Below, in pieces: positions 8,648 through 18,132 of a stretch of 33,098 nt of DNA. Positions within the stretch are counted from its first letter, which is position 1; every line of letters begins with the position of its first letter. The notes below the pieces were generated by a model. The model saw nothing but the letters and a program-made list of their open reading frames with translations, was not told the origin of the DNA and ran no database searches. The translations under genes were made by a program, and so were the position numbers. Source of the stretch: Alphaproteobacteria bacterium (GTDB lineage: Bacteria > Pseudomonadota > Alphaproteobacteria > Rickettsiales > UBA3002); NCBI GenBank assembly GCA_022841525.1, contig JALHRI010000021.1, positions 1 through 33,098 on the forward strand, given 5' to 3'.

Positions 8648-9903
8648 CCGCGCCTGCTATCATTACGCTGACCAACGTCCACAAGATTTACCATCTGTAT
8701 GGTAGCCCGCTGCGGCAAATGCTTGGCTATCTGGGTGTGGGCACTAAAAACGTTCCCACCAAACACGCGCTTTCGAATATCAACCTTACGATTGAGAAGG
8801 GCGAGCGCGTGGGCATTGTTGGCCATAATGGTTCAGGCAAAACCACCTTGCTGCGCACCATTACGGGCTATACGCGCCCTAGCAGCGGTAGCGTTGAGGT
8901 GGTTGGCTCCACGCAGGCACTGATGCAGCGCGGCTATGGCTTTAACGACCATCTCAGTGGGCTGGAGAATATCCGTAATGCGATGGTCTATAACGGCCTG
9001 CCCAAACACGCACTCGCTGCTGCCGAATCGGATATTGTTGATTTCGTCGAGCTTGGCGAGTTTCTCTATCACCCTGTGAAAACCTATTCGCTGGGAATGC
9101 GCGCGCGGTTGGAGTTCGCCGCCGCAACGGCGATTCACCCCAGCGTGCTGGTGATTGACGAAGTGCTCGGCGCGGGTGATGGATATTTCGTGCGCAAATG
9201 TGCCGCGCGGATGCGCAGCCTGATGGATAATACCACCTTACTGCTTGTCTCGCATTCGCTCGATCAGATTAAAGAATATTGCGAGCGTGTCATCTGGCTG
9301 GATGCAGGCATCATCCGCGAAGATGGGCCGACAGATGCGGTGCTGGCAAACTACCGCAGTCATATGAATGCGCGCACCTCTGAACTGCGTAATGAGGCGC
9401 AGACTACCACGCAAACCACGCTCACACCGCAAGCATCGCTGCGCCAGAAACTGCTGCGCTCATTAGGTGTTGCGCGGCAAATAGGTGCAATCAATCATTT
9501 CGTTTTTCAAAACCATGAAGGTACGGCGCTCGTTACCGAAACGGGCAAGCCACTGGGCTTTGCGCTCGAGATTACCGTGCCATCTTCAGGGCAGCTTCAG
9601 CCACTCGTGCTGGGGGTGACCGAGCATGGTGGCTTCGCGTTTGAGCTTGAGCTTGGCACGCCGCGCAGTGAGGGCAATCACAGCGTTACAGCCAGCAGTG
9701 TGAAAAGCGAAATCGGGGTGGGTGATTATGTACTGTTCCCTGCACTGCGTGATGCGCATGGCAATATCGTTGCACTGGGAGATTCGCCACTAACACTCAG
9801 CATGGCTGTTGCGAACTGGAGCGATCCGCCGCTTGTGCATTGGTCTGCGCAGTGGCAAGCAGGTGATAGGATGCTCACCCCAAAAATCAGTGCGTGGGTG
9901 TAG
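8644..9903 (+). CDS. ABC transporter ATP-binding protein, Wzt/KpsT type with C-terminal carbohydrate-recognition extension
   Basis: 419 residues. Walker A GHNGSGKTT (60-68), signature YSLGMRARL (148-156), Walker B VLVIDEVLGAGD (168-179) and the SHS H-loop near 205 show an intact ATPase. The long spacer before the fold start (LYGSPLRQMLGYL) and the YSLGMRARL-type signature are characteristic of polysaccharide exporters (Wzt, TagH, KpsT). Residues about 275-419 form a beta-rich extension (IGAINHFVFQNHEGTALVTETGKPLGFALEI) resembling the Wzt C-terminal domain, which in O9a/O8-type systems binds the finished, end-modified glycan. No permease partner (Wzm) is in the window; it may lie upstream. This points to ABC-dependent export of an undecaprenyl-linked polysaccharide across the inner membrane. 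Confidence 0.9.
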   Translation: MTAPAIITLTNVHKIYHLYGSPLRQMLGYLGVGTKNVPTKHALSNINLTIEKGERVGIVGHNGSGKTTLLRTITGYTRPSSGSVEVVGSTQALMQRGYGFNDHLSGLENIRNAMVYNGLPKHALAAAESDIVDFVELGEFLYHPVKTYSLGMRARLEFAAATAIHPSVLVIDEVLGAGDGYFVRKCAARMRSLMDNTTLLLVSHSLDQIKEYCERVIWLDAGIIREDGPTDAVLANYRSHMNARTSELRNEAQTTTQTTLTPQASLRQKLLRSLGVARQIGAINHFVFQNHEGTALVTETGKPLGFALEITVPSSGQLQPLVLGVTEHGGFAFELELGTPRSEGNHSVTASSVKSEIGVGDYVLFPALRDAHGNIVALGDSPLTLSMAVANWSDPPLVHWSAQWQAGDRMLTPKISAWV

Positions 9904-9911
9904 GTTAGAGT

Positions 9912-12900
9912 ATGTGTGGATTTGTTGCAGTGATTGGCCCTGGCGCACCGCTTCCTGAAGCCTTGCTGTCGCATATGCGTGATCAGCTCGCCCATCGCGG
10001 TCCAGACGGTGCAGCAAACTGGCAGGGCACGTACGCCAGCGGTACGGTGACGATGGGTTTCAGGCGCCTTGCGATTATCGATACGCGCCATGTCGCCGAC
10101 CAGCCCATGAGCACACCGGATAGCAACTATGTTATCATGCTTAATGGCGAGATTTATAATTACATCGAGCTGCGCGAAGATTTGATCGCACGCGGCCACG
10201 TGTTTCAAACACGCAGCGATACGGAAGTATTGCTGCGTGCCTATATGGAGTGGGGCGAGGCGATGATGCCGAAACTCAATGGCATGTTTGCCTTTGTGAT
10301 TTGGGACGCACGCAAATGCGAAGCCTTCATCGGGCGTGACCGTTTCGGTGAGAAGCCCCTCTATTACACCCGCCTGCCGGACGGCAAACTGGCGTTCGCC
10401 TCAGAAATAAAGGCGCTGCTAGTGCATCCGGATGTGCGCATGTCGTATGATTTAGGCGCCATGAGCAAGGTGATGAACGGCCAGATTATATTCGCCAAAG
10501 AAGAAACGTTGTTCGAAGGTATCACGCAATTTAAGGCATCGCACACCATGCATGTGGTTGCCGATGGTGCCATTCGCGATTATAAACGCTATTGGCAACC
10601 GGTGTATGACCGTGAACTAGGCAAACTGCCGCGCGAAGAGTTGATTGCACGCATGCGCGAGCATCTCGAGCGCTCGGTAAAGCTGCGTATGCGTAGCGAT
10701 GTGCCGGTAACGGCATGTCTTTCCGGTGGATTGGATTCTTCGTCGCTGGTGGCACTGCTAGCACGTCAGAAAGGCATTGATGCTACCATCTCGGTGCGTT
10801 TCCCGACTGACCCGACGATTGATGAAGGCGTTTACATCGACAAGATGCTTGAGGCAACTCACCTGAAAGGCCATACGGTTACGCCCACCAGTGACGAGTT
10901 AATGCGAGATTTGCGCAAACTGCATTGGCACCATGAAAACGTGATTCCCGGCCCCTCTATGTATCTGGAATGGGCGCTGATGCGTGATGCGCGGGCACTT
11001 GGCTATAAAGTGATACTCGATGGGCAGGGTGCCGATGAAGTGTTTGCAGGCTATAGCATGTATCTGAAAGCCTATCAGGCTGAGCTGTCTCAAGGGGGAA
11101 TATCCGGCATCATGCGTGCGCTCAAAGTTGGCAGTGTTCGCGATAAGAGGTTAAAAATATCTTCAGAGAAGTATATTAATCCTCGCCGAAGATTCAGTGG
11201 TCGCGATAGCCTGCCCCTGGACGTTATGCTCAGATACGGCCTATATGCCGAACAGATGCTTAAAATGTATGGAGGCGATGATACGCCATCGCCCGACGCA
11301 GTAGGGACATTGCGTTATGAACTCGCGATGAATCTGCTGCGCACGTCTTTACCCTCCAATTTATATAGCGGTGATCGTAACTCCATGGCTCACGGCATTG
11401 AATGTCGTTACCCATTTTTGGACTATCCATTGGTCGATTTTGCTACGCATTTGCCGGATTGGGCCTATCTTGAAAATAGCTGGTGTAAAGCGGTAATTCG
11501 TCATGCAATGGACGATGCCATGCCAAAGGATATTACCTGGCGTGTCGATAAAGTTGGTTTCGCCGCGCCGCAAGATGTATGGCTCAAAACCCCTGCCATG
11601 CTATCATGGATAGAAGAACGGATTTTCGATAGCGCTGCGAAAATAATACCGGGATATGACGAGAACGCAGTGCGCAGCGCATGGCAATCGCATAAAACAG
11701 GTAAGGCAGATCACTCATTGTATTTATGGAAATGGGCAAGTGCCTCTGAGCTGCTGGATATGCAACGCAGTAACGCGTGGAGTGCGAATACTATACCGCT
11801 GCCTGAAGTGGGAAAAAAAACCGCATGGATCATTTCCTACACGCCTGTGTGCAAAGAACCGCGCGTGATTCGCCAGGCAGAAGCGCTGACTAACGCAGGT
11901 TGGCGTGTGGTGGTATTCGGACTTAAAGGGGCCACAGAAGTTCCAAAAGACTGGCGCTTTGTGTCGCTGCCCGACAGCCTGCCTAAAGAAGACTATGAAG
12001 CGTGGAAAGGCCTTTTGGGTGAACGTTTAGGCTCTTTAGGATACTCGTTTTATTTACGCTCTCAGCGGATATTGCGCGGCGTGGGTATGATCGTTGCGCG
12101 ATTTGGTGTGTTTCCGCACGTGAAGCTATTCGGTGCGCGCTGTTTTCAGCGTTTGCAGCAACCGTTTCACTGGAAGCGTAAAGTGATTAGCGCCTATTGT
12201 TCCAATGAACCGTCCTTAAAACCAGATATGGTACTGTGTCACGATTATTTTACCGCAGATATCGGATTATCAATTGCGCGGCGCTGTCATGCTAAAATAG
12301 TCTTAGATTGCCATGAATATGCCTGCGGCCAATATGTGCATATCCCGAACTGGACCAAGTGGCACCGCCCTTATGTTTATGCATTGCAGGACTTTTATCT
12401 CAAACAGTCCGATGCAGTGACAACGGTGTGCGAAGGCATCGCCGATCTGGTTCGTAAAGATCATCAGTTGCAGTGTCCTGTGCAGGTGGTGCGTTCAACG
12501 CCATTTTACGAACCACAGATATTTAGGCCAACAGGTGAAACCATCACGGTGCTTTATCACGGTGAAATTTTTGCATCGCGAGGGCTCCACATTGCCATTC
12601 GTTCCATGCACTATTGGCGGCCAGAATTTCGTTTATTGCTGCGCGGAAATGCGGATGTTGGTTACTTGGATGAGTTAAAAGCAATCGCTAAGGAAGTAGG
12701 TGTGGAAGATCGCTTGACGATTGAACCTGCCGTTGCGTTTGCTGATATTATCAGCGCGGCGAATAAAGCAGATATTGGCTACTTCGTACACGAAGATTTA
12801 AGTGCGCAGCGCCGCTTCGCGCTGCCAAACAAGTTTTTCGAATATGTTATGGCGGGTCTGGCGCTTTGCGTTTCTGACTTGCCGGAGATGGCGCGCCTGG

Positions 12901-13088
12901 TACATCAATATGGCATGGGACAATTGGTGAGTGATTGTGATCCAAAGGCTGTAGCAGAGGTCATTAACCGGTTTGATCGGCAAATGATAGACACCATGAA
13001 GCAACGCTCTATCGAAGCTGCAAAAACTCTAAACTGGGGAGCTGAGAAGGTGGATATGCTCGCACTTTACGAAAGTATTCGCGCATGA
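9912..13088 (+). CDS. Asparagine synthetase (glutamine-hydrolysing)/GT4 glycosyltransferase fusion
   Basis: 1058 residues. Residues 1-about 615 are a complete class II glutamine-dependent asparagine synthetase: MCGF with nucleophile Cys2, LAHRGPDG, NGEIYNY, RDRFGEKPLYY, then the AANH/PP-loop SGGLDSSS at 271-278 and DGQGADEVFAGY. From about residue 634 a GT-B glycosyltransferase begins (TAWIISYTPVCKEPRVIRQAEAL), with VLDCHEYACGQ, VTTVCEGIADLVRK, VLYHGEIFASRGLHIAIRSM and a donor-site LPNKFFEYVMAGLALCVSDLPEM. Stand-alone AsnB is about 600 residues and a GT4 enzyme about 400, so both parts are full length. AsnB-like proteins in glycan loci often convert a uronate carboxyl to a carboxamide; coupling this to a glycosyltransferase suggests amidation of the transferred or acceptor sugar. 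The substrate is not deducible. The stop overlaps hisH (ATGA). Confidence 0.85.
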   Translation: MCGFVAVIGPGAPLPEALLSHMRDQLAHRGPDGAANWQGTYASGTVTMGFRRLAIIDTRHVADQPMSTPDSNYVIMLNGEIYNYIELREDLIARGHVFQTRSDTEVLLRAYMEWGEAMMPKLNGMFAFVIWDARKCEAFIGRDRFGEKPLYYTRLPDGKLAFASEIKALLVHPDVRMSYDLGAMSKVMNGQIIFAKEETLFEGITQFKASHTMHVVADGAIRDYKRYWQPVYDRELGKLPREELIARMREHLERSVKLRMRSDVPVTACLSGGLDSSSLVALLARQKGIDATISVRFPTDPTIDEGVYIDKMLEATHLKGHTVTPTSDELMRDLRKLHWHHENVIPGPSMYLEWALMRDARALGYKVILDGQGADEVFAGYSMYLKAYQAELSQGGISGIMRALKVGSVRDKRLKISSEKYINPRRRFSGRDSLPLDVMLRYGLYAEQMLKMYGGDDTPSPDAVGTLRYELAMNLLRTSLPSNLYSGDRNSMAHGIECRYPFLDYPLVDFATHLPDWAYLENSWCKAVIRHAMDDAMPKDITWRVDKVGFAAPQDVWLKTPAMLSWIEERIFDSAAKIIPGYDENAVRSAWQSHKTGKADHSLYLWKWASASELLDMQRSNAWSANTIPLPEVGKKTAWIISYTPVCKEPRVIRQAEALTNAGWRVVVFGLKGATEVPKDWRFVSLPDSLPKEDYEAWKGLLGERLGSLGYSFYLRSQRILRGVGMIVARFGVFPHVKLFGARCFQRLQQPFHWKRKVISAYCSNEPSLKPDMVLCHDYFTADIGLSIARRCHAKIVLDCHEYACGQYVHIPNWTKWHRPYVYALQDFYLKQSDAVTTVCEGIADLVRKDHQLQCPVQVVRSTPFYEPQIFRPTGETITVLYHGEIFASRGLHIAIRSMHYWRPEFRLLLRGNADVGYLDELKAIAKEVGVEDRLTIEPAVAFADIISAANKADIGYFVHEDLSAQRRFALPNKFFEYVMAGLALCVSDLPEMARLVHQYGMGQLVSDCDPKAVAEVINRFDRQMIDTMKQRSIEAAKTLNWGAEKVDMLALYESIRA

Positions 13089-13693
13089 TCGTCATCGTCA
13101 ATTATGGAGTCGGCAATCTTTCCTCCGTGCATAATATGCTGCGTAAAGCGGGGGCGGATGTCATGGTGTCCGATCAACCATCGGATATTCTTGCTGCCGA
13201 TAAATTGCTGTTACCAGGCGTTGGGCATTTTGATTACGGCATGAAGATGCTCAATGAGTCAGGCTTGCGCGACGCGCTGGATCGTTTCGCCTTGGAGTTG
13301 AAGAAACCTGTGCTGGGTATCTGTCTTGGTGCACAGATTCTAGGCAAAGGCAGCGAAGAGGGCACTGCCTCAGGCCTTGGTTGGATAGATATGGTATGCA
13401 AAAAAATTCCCGCGACCGAAGGCTTGCGCGTGCCCCATATGGGCTGGAATAAAATTCAGCGTGTGAAACCTACGCCGCTACTAGATGGCATGACGCCAGA
13501 TGCGCGCTATTATTTTGTCCATTCCTACTATATGAACTGTGCAGATAATGACGATATCGCCGCCACCGCGCAGCACGGCATCTCCTTCACCTGTGCTCTG
13601 CAGCGTGGCAATATTCACGGTACACAATTTCATCCCGAAAAATCGCTGAGGCATGGCCTTGCCATTATGAAAGTCTTTGCAGAGGCCGCATGA
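13085..13693 (+). CDS. hisH: HisH-type glutamine amidotransferase of a surface-polysaccharide pathway
   Basis: 202 residues. GATase-I motifs: VNYGVGNLSSV at the N-terminus, LLPGVGHFDYGM, GICLGAQILG with nucleophile Cys80, PHMGWNKI, FVHSYYMNC and QFHPEKS with His183 and Glu185. HisH hydrolyses glutamine and delivers ammonia to a HisF partner. Here the partner is the next gene, and the third member is the WbuX-like amidotransferase at 14493; no histidine biosynthesis gene is nearby. The set equals the WbpG-HisH2-HisF2 group of Pseudomonas aeruginosa O-antigen loci, which supplies ammonia for an acetamidino group. Both ends overlap neighbours by four bases, indicating translational coupling. Confidence 0.9.
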   Translation: MIVIVNYGVGNLSSVHNMLRKAGADVMVSDQPSDILAADKLLLPGVGHFDYGMKMLNESGLRDALDRFALELKKPVLGICLGAQILGKGSEEGTASGLGWIDMVCKKIPATEGLRVPHMGWNKIQRVKPTPLLDGMTPDARYYFVHSYYMNCADNDDIAATAQHGISFTCALQRGNIHGTQFHPEKSLRHGLAIMKVFAEAA

Positions 13694-14451
13694 ACAAGAC
13701 ACGAGTCATTCCAGTATTACTTCTGCGTGGTAAGGGATTGGTGAAAACCACCAAGTTCAAAGACCCCAGCTATATTGGTGACCCCATCAACTCCGTACGC
13801 ATCTTCAACGAGAAGGAAGTGGATGAGCTGGTGTTTCTCGACATTACCGCAACGCCTGAAAATCGTGGCCCCGATTTTGAATTATTGGCCGACATTGCGG
13901 GCGAAGCCTTTATGCCTATGGCGTATGGCGGTGGCATTGCCACCATCGAACAGGTGAAGCGTATTTTTTCGTTGGGATTTGAAAAAATCATCATCAACAG
14001 TGCAGCCTATAGTGCGCCAGAGGTAATCCGAGAAGCCGTGGCGATTTACGGTTCGCAAAGCATTGTTGGTTGCGTGGATGTGAAAAAGACATTGCTCGGT
14101 CGCTACGAGCTTTACAGCCATTCGGCAACCAATAAGCAATCCATCGACATGAAAACACATCTCAAAAATCTCATCGCGCTCGGGGTGGGAGAGATATTGG
14201 TGAATACGATTGACCGCGATGGCACCATGACTGGGTATGATTTGAAATTGCTGCGCGAGGTTACCAGCAATGTGGATGTGCCGGTCGTCGCGTGTGGTGG
14301 TGCCAGCGGCATGGCCGACTTCGTGGCCGTCGTGAACGAAGCCAATATTTCTGCGGTTGCCGCAGGCGCATTGTTTGTGTATGTGGGGCCGCACCGCGCG
14401 GTCTTGATTAACTATCCCGCGCGCAAAGAGATAGAAGTGCACCTTCCCTAA
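13690..14451 (+). CDS. hisF: HisF-like ammonia-channel subunit of a surface-polysaccharide pathway
   Basis: 253 residues, with the (beta/alpha)8 HisF fold apparent: TRVIPVLLLRGKGLVKT, ELVFLDITATPENRGPD, PMAYGGGI, FEKIIINSAA, GCVDVKK, ILVNTIDRDGTMTGYD and VVACGGASGMADF. Genuine HisF uses two catalytic aspartates, Asp11 and Asp130. Here residue 11 is Leu while Asp130 is kept, the pattern I associate with polysaccharide-locus HisF paralogues. The cyclase reaction of histidine synthesis is therefore unlikely, and the protein probably only channels ammonia from HisH. Sits in an ATGA overlap with hisH; a 41-base gap to the amidotransferase gene follows. Confidence 0.88.
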   Translation: MNKTRVIPVLLLRGKGLVKTTKFKDPSYIGDPINSVRIFNEKEVDELVFLDITATPENRGPDFELLADIAGEAFMPMAYGGGIATIEQVKRIFSLGFEKIIINSAAYSAPEVIREAVAIYGSQSIVGCVDVKKTLLGRYELYSHSATNKQSIDMKTHLKNLIALGVGEILVNTIDRDGTMTGYDLKLLREVTSNVDVPVVACGGASGMADFVAVVNEANISAVAAGALFVYVGPHRAVLINYPARKEIEVHLP

Positions 14452-14492
14452 AACCACTTGCCTTTTACTATACTCCTCGCCCATAAGAGGGC

Positions 14493-15752
14493 ATGCAAAA
14501 CGCCCAAGCTATACTCGCACCGATTGACGGCTCACCTATCACCAACGCGGCATTTGTGCCTGCAGACAAACCGTATCAGGTCTGCACGCGCTGCGTGATG
14601 GATACGACCGACCCTGACATTACGTTCGATGATAAGGGTGTATGCAATCACTGCTACTATTACGATAACAATATCATGCCGACATGGCCTTCGCCTGAAA
14701 AAGGCGCAGTCCTGCTCCAAGAAATGCTCGCGAAGGTGAAAGCCTACGGCAAGGGTAAACAATATGACTGCATTATTGGTCTGTCGGGTGGTATCGACAG
14801 CTCGTTCATCGCGGTCAAAGCGGTAGAGTGGGGGCTGCGGCCACTCGTGGTGCATGTGGATGCGGGTTGGAATTCCGAACTCGCAGTGATGAATATCGAA
14901 CAAATCTGCAAACGCCTTGGCCTCGACCTCGTCACCCATGTGGTTGATTGGGAAGAGATGCAGGACATGCAATTGGCTTTTTTGCGCTCGAATCTCGCCA
15001 ATCAAGACGTGCCGCAAGACCACGCGTTTTTCGCAGCGCTCTATGGTTATGCCATCAAAGCGGGTATTAAATACGTCATTAATGGCAGCAACTTTGCGAC
15101 CGAGTCGATTCTTCCGCAAAGCTGGGGCTATGACGCGATGGACGCCACGCATGTGAAGGCGATTCACAAACAATTCGGCAAACGTAAACGCGGTAAATTT
15201 CCTATCGTGGGCTTCTTCAACTTATATTTTCGTTATCCCTTCATCTTGAAAATGGAAGTGCTTCGCCCGCTGAATTATATTGTCTATAATAAGGAAGAAG
15301 CCATCAAGATTCTCGAGCGCGATTATGGCTGGCGCTATTACGGCGGCAAGCATTATGAATCACGCTGGACACGTTTTTTCCAAGCCTATTATCTGCCGCA
15401 TAAATTCGGCTACGATAAGCGCAAGGCGCATCTTTCAAGCTTGGTGGTGTCTGGGCAGATGACACGCAACCAAGCGCTCGCGGAACTGCAAAAGCCGCTT
15501 TACGACTCCAAATTGCTTGAGGAAGATAAAGCCTTCATTGCCAAAAAACTGGGCATCACCAGTGCAAAATTTGAAGCATTGCTGCGTGAACCGCCGCGCC
15601 ATTACAGTGAGTTTCCGAACCATCAGCGCAAGTTCAAACTTGCATTCGGCACGTATCGCGTGCTGCGTAGCTTGGCCTATATCCCCGTGCGCATCCTCGC
15701 GAAAATCAAAGGTTATACGCGCCGCGCATTGCGGATGCTCATAGGCCGATAA
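14493..15752 (+). CDS. N-acetyl sugar amidotransferase (WbuX/WbpG-like)
   Basis: 419 residues; start at 14493 with AAGAGG six bases upstream. An N-terminal zinc-ribbon-like cluster (CTRC at 31-34, CNHC at 51-54, following DTTDPDITFDDKGV) is followed by the PP-loop IIGLSGGIDSSF (94-105). This combination defines the N-acetyl sugar amidotransferase family (PseA, LegF-like, WbpG, WbuX). The enzyme activates the carbonyl of an N-acetyl group with ATP and accepts ammonia, turning acetamido into acetamidino. The ammonia source is the HisH/HisF pair just before it. The sugar is unknown; the family acts on 2,3-diacetamido uronic acids, and pseudaminic and legionaminic acids. A basic C-terminal tail (residues about 390-419) may be peripheral to the membrane. 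Overlaps the next start by one base. Confidence 0.9.
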   Translation: MQNAQAILAPIDGSPITNAAFVPADKPYQVCTRCVMDTTDPDITFDDKGVCNHCYYYDNNIMPTWPSPEKGAVLLQEMLAKVKAYGKGKQYDCIIGLSGGIDSSFIAVKAVEWGLRPLVVHVDAGWNSELAVMNIEQICKRLGLDLVTHVVDWEEMQDMQLAFLRSNLANQDVPQDHAFFAALYGYAIKAGIKYVINGSNFATESILPQSWGYDAMDATHVKAIHKQFGKRKRGKFPIVGFFNLYFRYPFILKMEVLRPLNYIVYNKEEAIKILERDYGWRYYGGKHYESRWTRFFQAYYLPHKFGYDKRKAHLSSLVVSGQMTRNQALAELQKPLYDSKLLEEDKAFIAKKLGITSAKFEALLREPPRHYSEFPNHQRKFKLAFGTYRVLRSLAYIPVRILAKIKGYTRRALRMLIGR

Positions 15753-16876
15753 TGGCACTGAACCTGCACATTTATCCTTCAACATTTACCAACGAAACAC
15801 GTATTCTTAAAATCATCCGCAGCCTGAAAGCGCACGGCGTATTCAGTGAAATTCAAGTGATGGCGCTGCGCAAAGGCGACCTGCCCTCCCATGAATCACT
15901 AGGCGAAGGCTTGAGCGTTATCCGCATCGCACCGCGCATTGGTGGGCCACGTTTACTCAGGGCAATAGGCTGGTATCTTGCGGCACTTCTCGCGCTGCGT
16001 GGCAAACCGATTGCTTGCGTGAATTGCCATAGCCTGCCGGTGCTGCCGCTAAGCTGGCTGATTGCAAAGTGGAATGGCGCTAAGCTCATTTACGATACAC
16101 ATGAGCTGGAAACTGAAACACTCAGCTCGAAAGGTCTGCGCCGCACCATCGCGCGTATCGTCGAGCGACTCTTCATTCATCGCTGCGACTCGGTCTCGGT
16201 AGTCGGCCCCGCGATTGCGCAGTGGTACAAAGACCGCTACGGCCTGGAACATGTCACCGTCGTGCGCAACGTGCCACCTGTATTCACGCAAGCTGCACCC
16301 ACCGGCAAACTCCGCGCCGCACTTGGCCTTGTGGCAGATGATGAAATCTATCTCTACCAAGGTTTGTTGTCGCGTGGTCGTGGTATCGAGGCGCTGCTTG
16401 AAGCCTTCGTGACCTTATGCGCGCCAAAACATCTGGTGTTCATGGGCTATGGCGATCTGGAGCCAGAGATTCGCAAAATGGCCGCGCTGCACGACACTAT
16501 CCATTTTCACCCAGCCGTTCGCCCTGATGACATCCCAGACTACACGGCGGATGCAAACGTGGGTTTGGCGCTGATTGAAAATCTCTGCCTCAGCTATTAT
16601 TATTGCCTGCCAAATAAGCTCTTCGAATATGCTGCCTGCGGCGTGCCGATTCTCGCGAGCGACTTCCCCGAAATGCAATCCGTCATCACTGAGTTTGATG
16701 CGGGCTGGGCGGTAAAGCCGGAAGCCAAAGCCATTCGCAACACCATTGCAGCACTCACACCAACTTCTATAGCCGCCAAAAAAGCGCGCCTGAGCGAACT
16801 TGCCGGAGCCTACGCTTGGGAAAACGAAGAACCGCAATTACTTGCGATGTATGCAGCAATTGGGCTAAAGACGTGA
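15752..16876 (+). CDS. Glycosyltransferase family 4-type protein
   Basis: 374 residues, TAATG junction with the upstream gene. The GT-B fold is indicated by an N-terminal acceptor domain (NETRILKIIRSLKAHG, LIYDTHELETETLSSKG, DSVSVVGPAIAQWYKDRYG) and a donor domain (VVRNVPPVF, IYLYQGLLSRGRGIEALLEAF, LVFMGYGDLEPEI, PDYTADANVGLALI, LPNKLFEYAACGVPILASDFPEM). The E(x7)E-like LFEYAACGVPILASDFPE segment is the nucleotide-sugar binding site. Probably adds one sugar of the repeat unit or primer on the cytoplasmic face. Resembles the glycosyltransferase half of the AsnB fusion in the same region of the donor domain. Specificity unknown. Confidence 0.88.
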   Translation: MALNLHIYPSTFTNETRILKIIRSLKAHGVFSEIQVMALRKGDLPSHESLGEGLSVIRIAPRIGGPRLLRAIGWYLAALLALRGKPIACVNCHSLPVLPLSWLIAKWNGAKLIYDTHELETETLSSKGLRRTIARIVERLFIHRCDSVSVVGPAIAQWYKDRYGLEHVTVVRNVPPVFTQAAPTGKLRAALGLVADDEIYLYQGLLSRGRGIEALLEAFVTLCAPKHLVFMGYGDLEPEIRKMAALHDTIHFHPAVRPDDIPDYTADANVGLALIENLCLSYYYCLPNKLFEYAACGVPILASDFPEMQSVITEFDAGWAVKPEAKAIRNTIAALTPTSIAAKKARLSELAGAYAWENEEPQLLAMYAAIGLKT

Positions 16877-16879
16877 GGA

Positions 16880-18132
16880 ATGAAAGTCTGGATCCTCAAA
16901 GATAGTGAGCCACTACCGCTAACACCTGCGGTCAAACCACTCAGAGCAGCGATGTTGACTGAAGCATTGATGGCGCGTGGTCATGCCGTACGCTGGTGGT
17001 GTTCGACAATTTCGCACTTCCATAAAACGCGTGAGGCAGAAGCAGGGCATTATACACTTACGAATGCCAAGGGTAGTTATGTGGTGCAGCGTATTGAAGC
17101 GGGTCTTTATGCGCGCAATTTATCGCTCGCTCGTTTATTACATCATCGTCGCCTCGCCAAACGCTGGCGGTTGGTTGCCGAGCAATCGCTTGAAACGCCT
17201 GACCTCATTTTATGTGCCTACCCGATGATCGAATGGGCTGGAGAGGCATTGGCCTACGCAAAACCACGTGGTATTCCTGTTGTGGTGGATGTGCGTGATC
17301 AATGGCCGGATACATTCGTGAATTACGCCCCGCCTTTGCTTAAGCCATTCGTGTGGCTTGCTGCAAAAATCCTGTATCCGAATGTACCCACACTCTTCCG
17401 TCAGCCGAAAGCACTCACTTCGATGAGTGCACCTGTATTGCGTTGGGCGCTTGACAAAGCACAAAGACCAGAGGGGCCCGATACACGTATTTTCTATCTC
17501 GGTACGTCGCTCTCGCAAACCGTGCAACAATCCACGCGCGCTAGCTTGCCTGCAGACCATCCAATGCAATGTCTATTTCTAGGCACGCTCGGCCACACGG
17601 CAGACGTGCTAACGATTGCAAACACCGCACGCACGTGCACGCCATGAACGAGAACGTGCATATCACCATTGCGGGAGATGGCGATTATATGGAGGCACTG
17701 CGTAGCGCCACTCAAGACCTACCGAATGTGACGCTGGCAGGCTGGTGCGATAGTACGGTAGCGGTAAAGCTGCTGGAAAACGCAGATATTGCGCTACTGA
17801 CTGGTCACAACGAAGCGATGCCGAATAAATTCTTCGACTATGTGGCGGCAGGTTTGCCAATTGTGTGTTCGCTACACGGTGAAGTGCGCGATTATATCAT
17901 CAGGCACCGACTTGGCGCCTGCTGTCCGTCGGGCGATGCGCAAGCGCTGGCACAAGCGATTAAACTGGTGCGTGAGCATTACAGCGAGTGCGCGGCAGCA
18001 GTACGCGCCGTTCCCGCGGCCGATTATGCGTGTGCAGCTATTTACGAAAGCTTTGTCCACTTTCTTGAACGTGTGGGCGCCAACAGCTATGACGCTCAGG
18101 ATTGTGTAGGCGAATTCGCAAGGTCTGCCTAG
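16880..18132 (+). pseudogene. GT4-type glycosyltransferase broken by a frameshift
   Basis: Two adjacent frames make one glycosyltransferase of about 416 residues. The first frame, 16880-17647, starts after GTGAGGA and carries PDLILCAYPMIEWAGEAL, VVDVRDQWPD and CLFLGTLGHTADVLTIA. It then reaches TGA at 17645-17647. The second frame, entered before the in-frame ATG at 17644, carries ITIAGDGDYMEALRSA, VTLAGWCDSTVAVKLL and the donor-site MPNKFFDYVAAGLPIVCS, and ends at TAG 18130-18132. The join is near 17620-17640, where one base has been lost or two gained. The first half ends exactly where the donor domain begins, so neither half can work alone. A sequencing error is possible; otherwise the final sugar-transfer step of the cluster is lost or phase-variable, although no homopolymer tract is seen at the join. 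Confidence 0.8.

Noticed and set aside
13085-14451. Histidine biosynthesis operon (hisH, hisF).
   Set aside because: No other his gene is present, HisF lacks Asp11, and an N-acetyl sugar amidotransferase follows.
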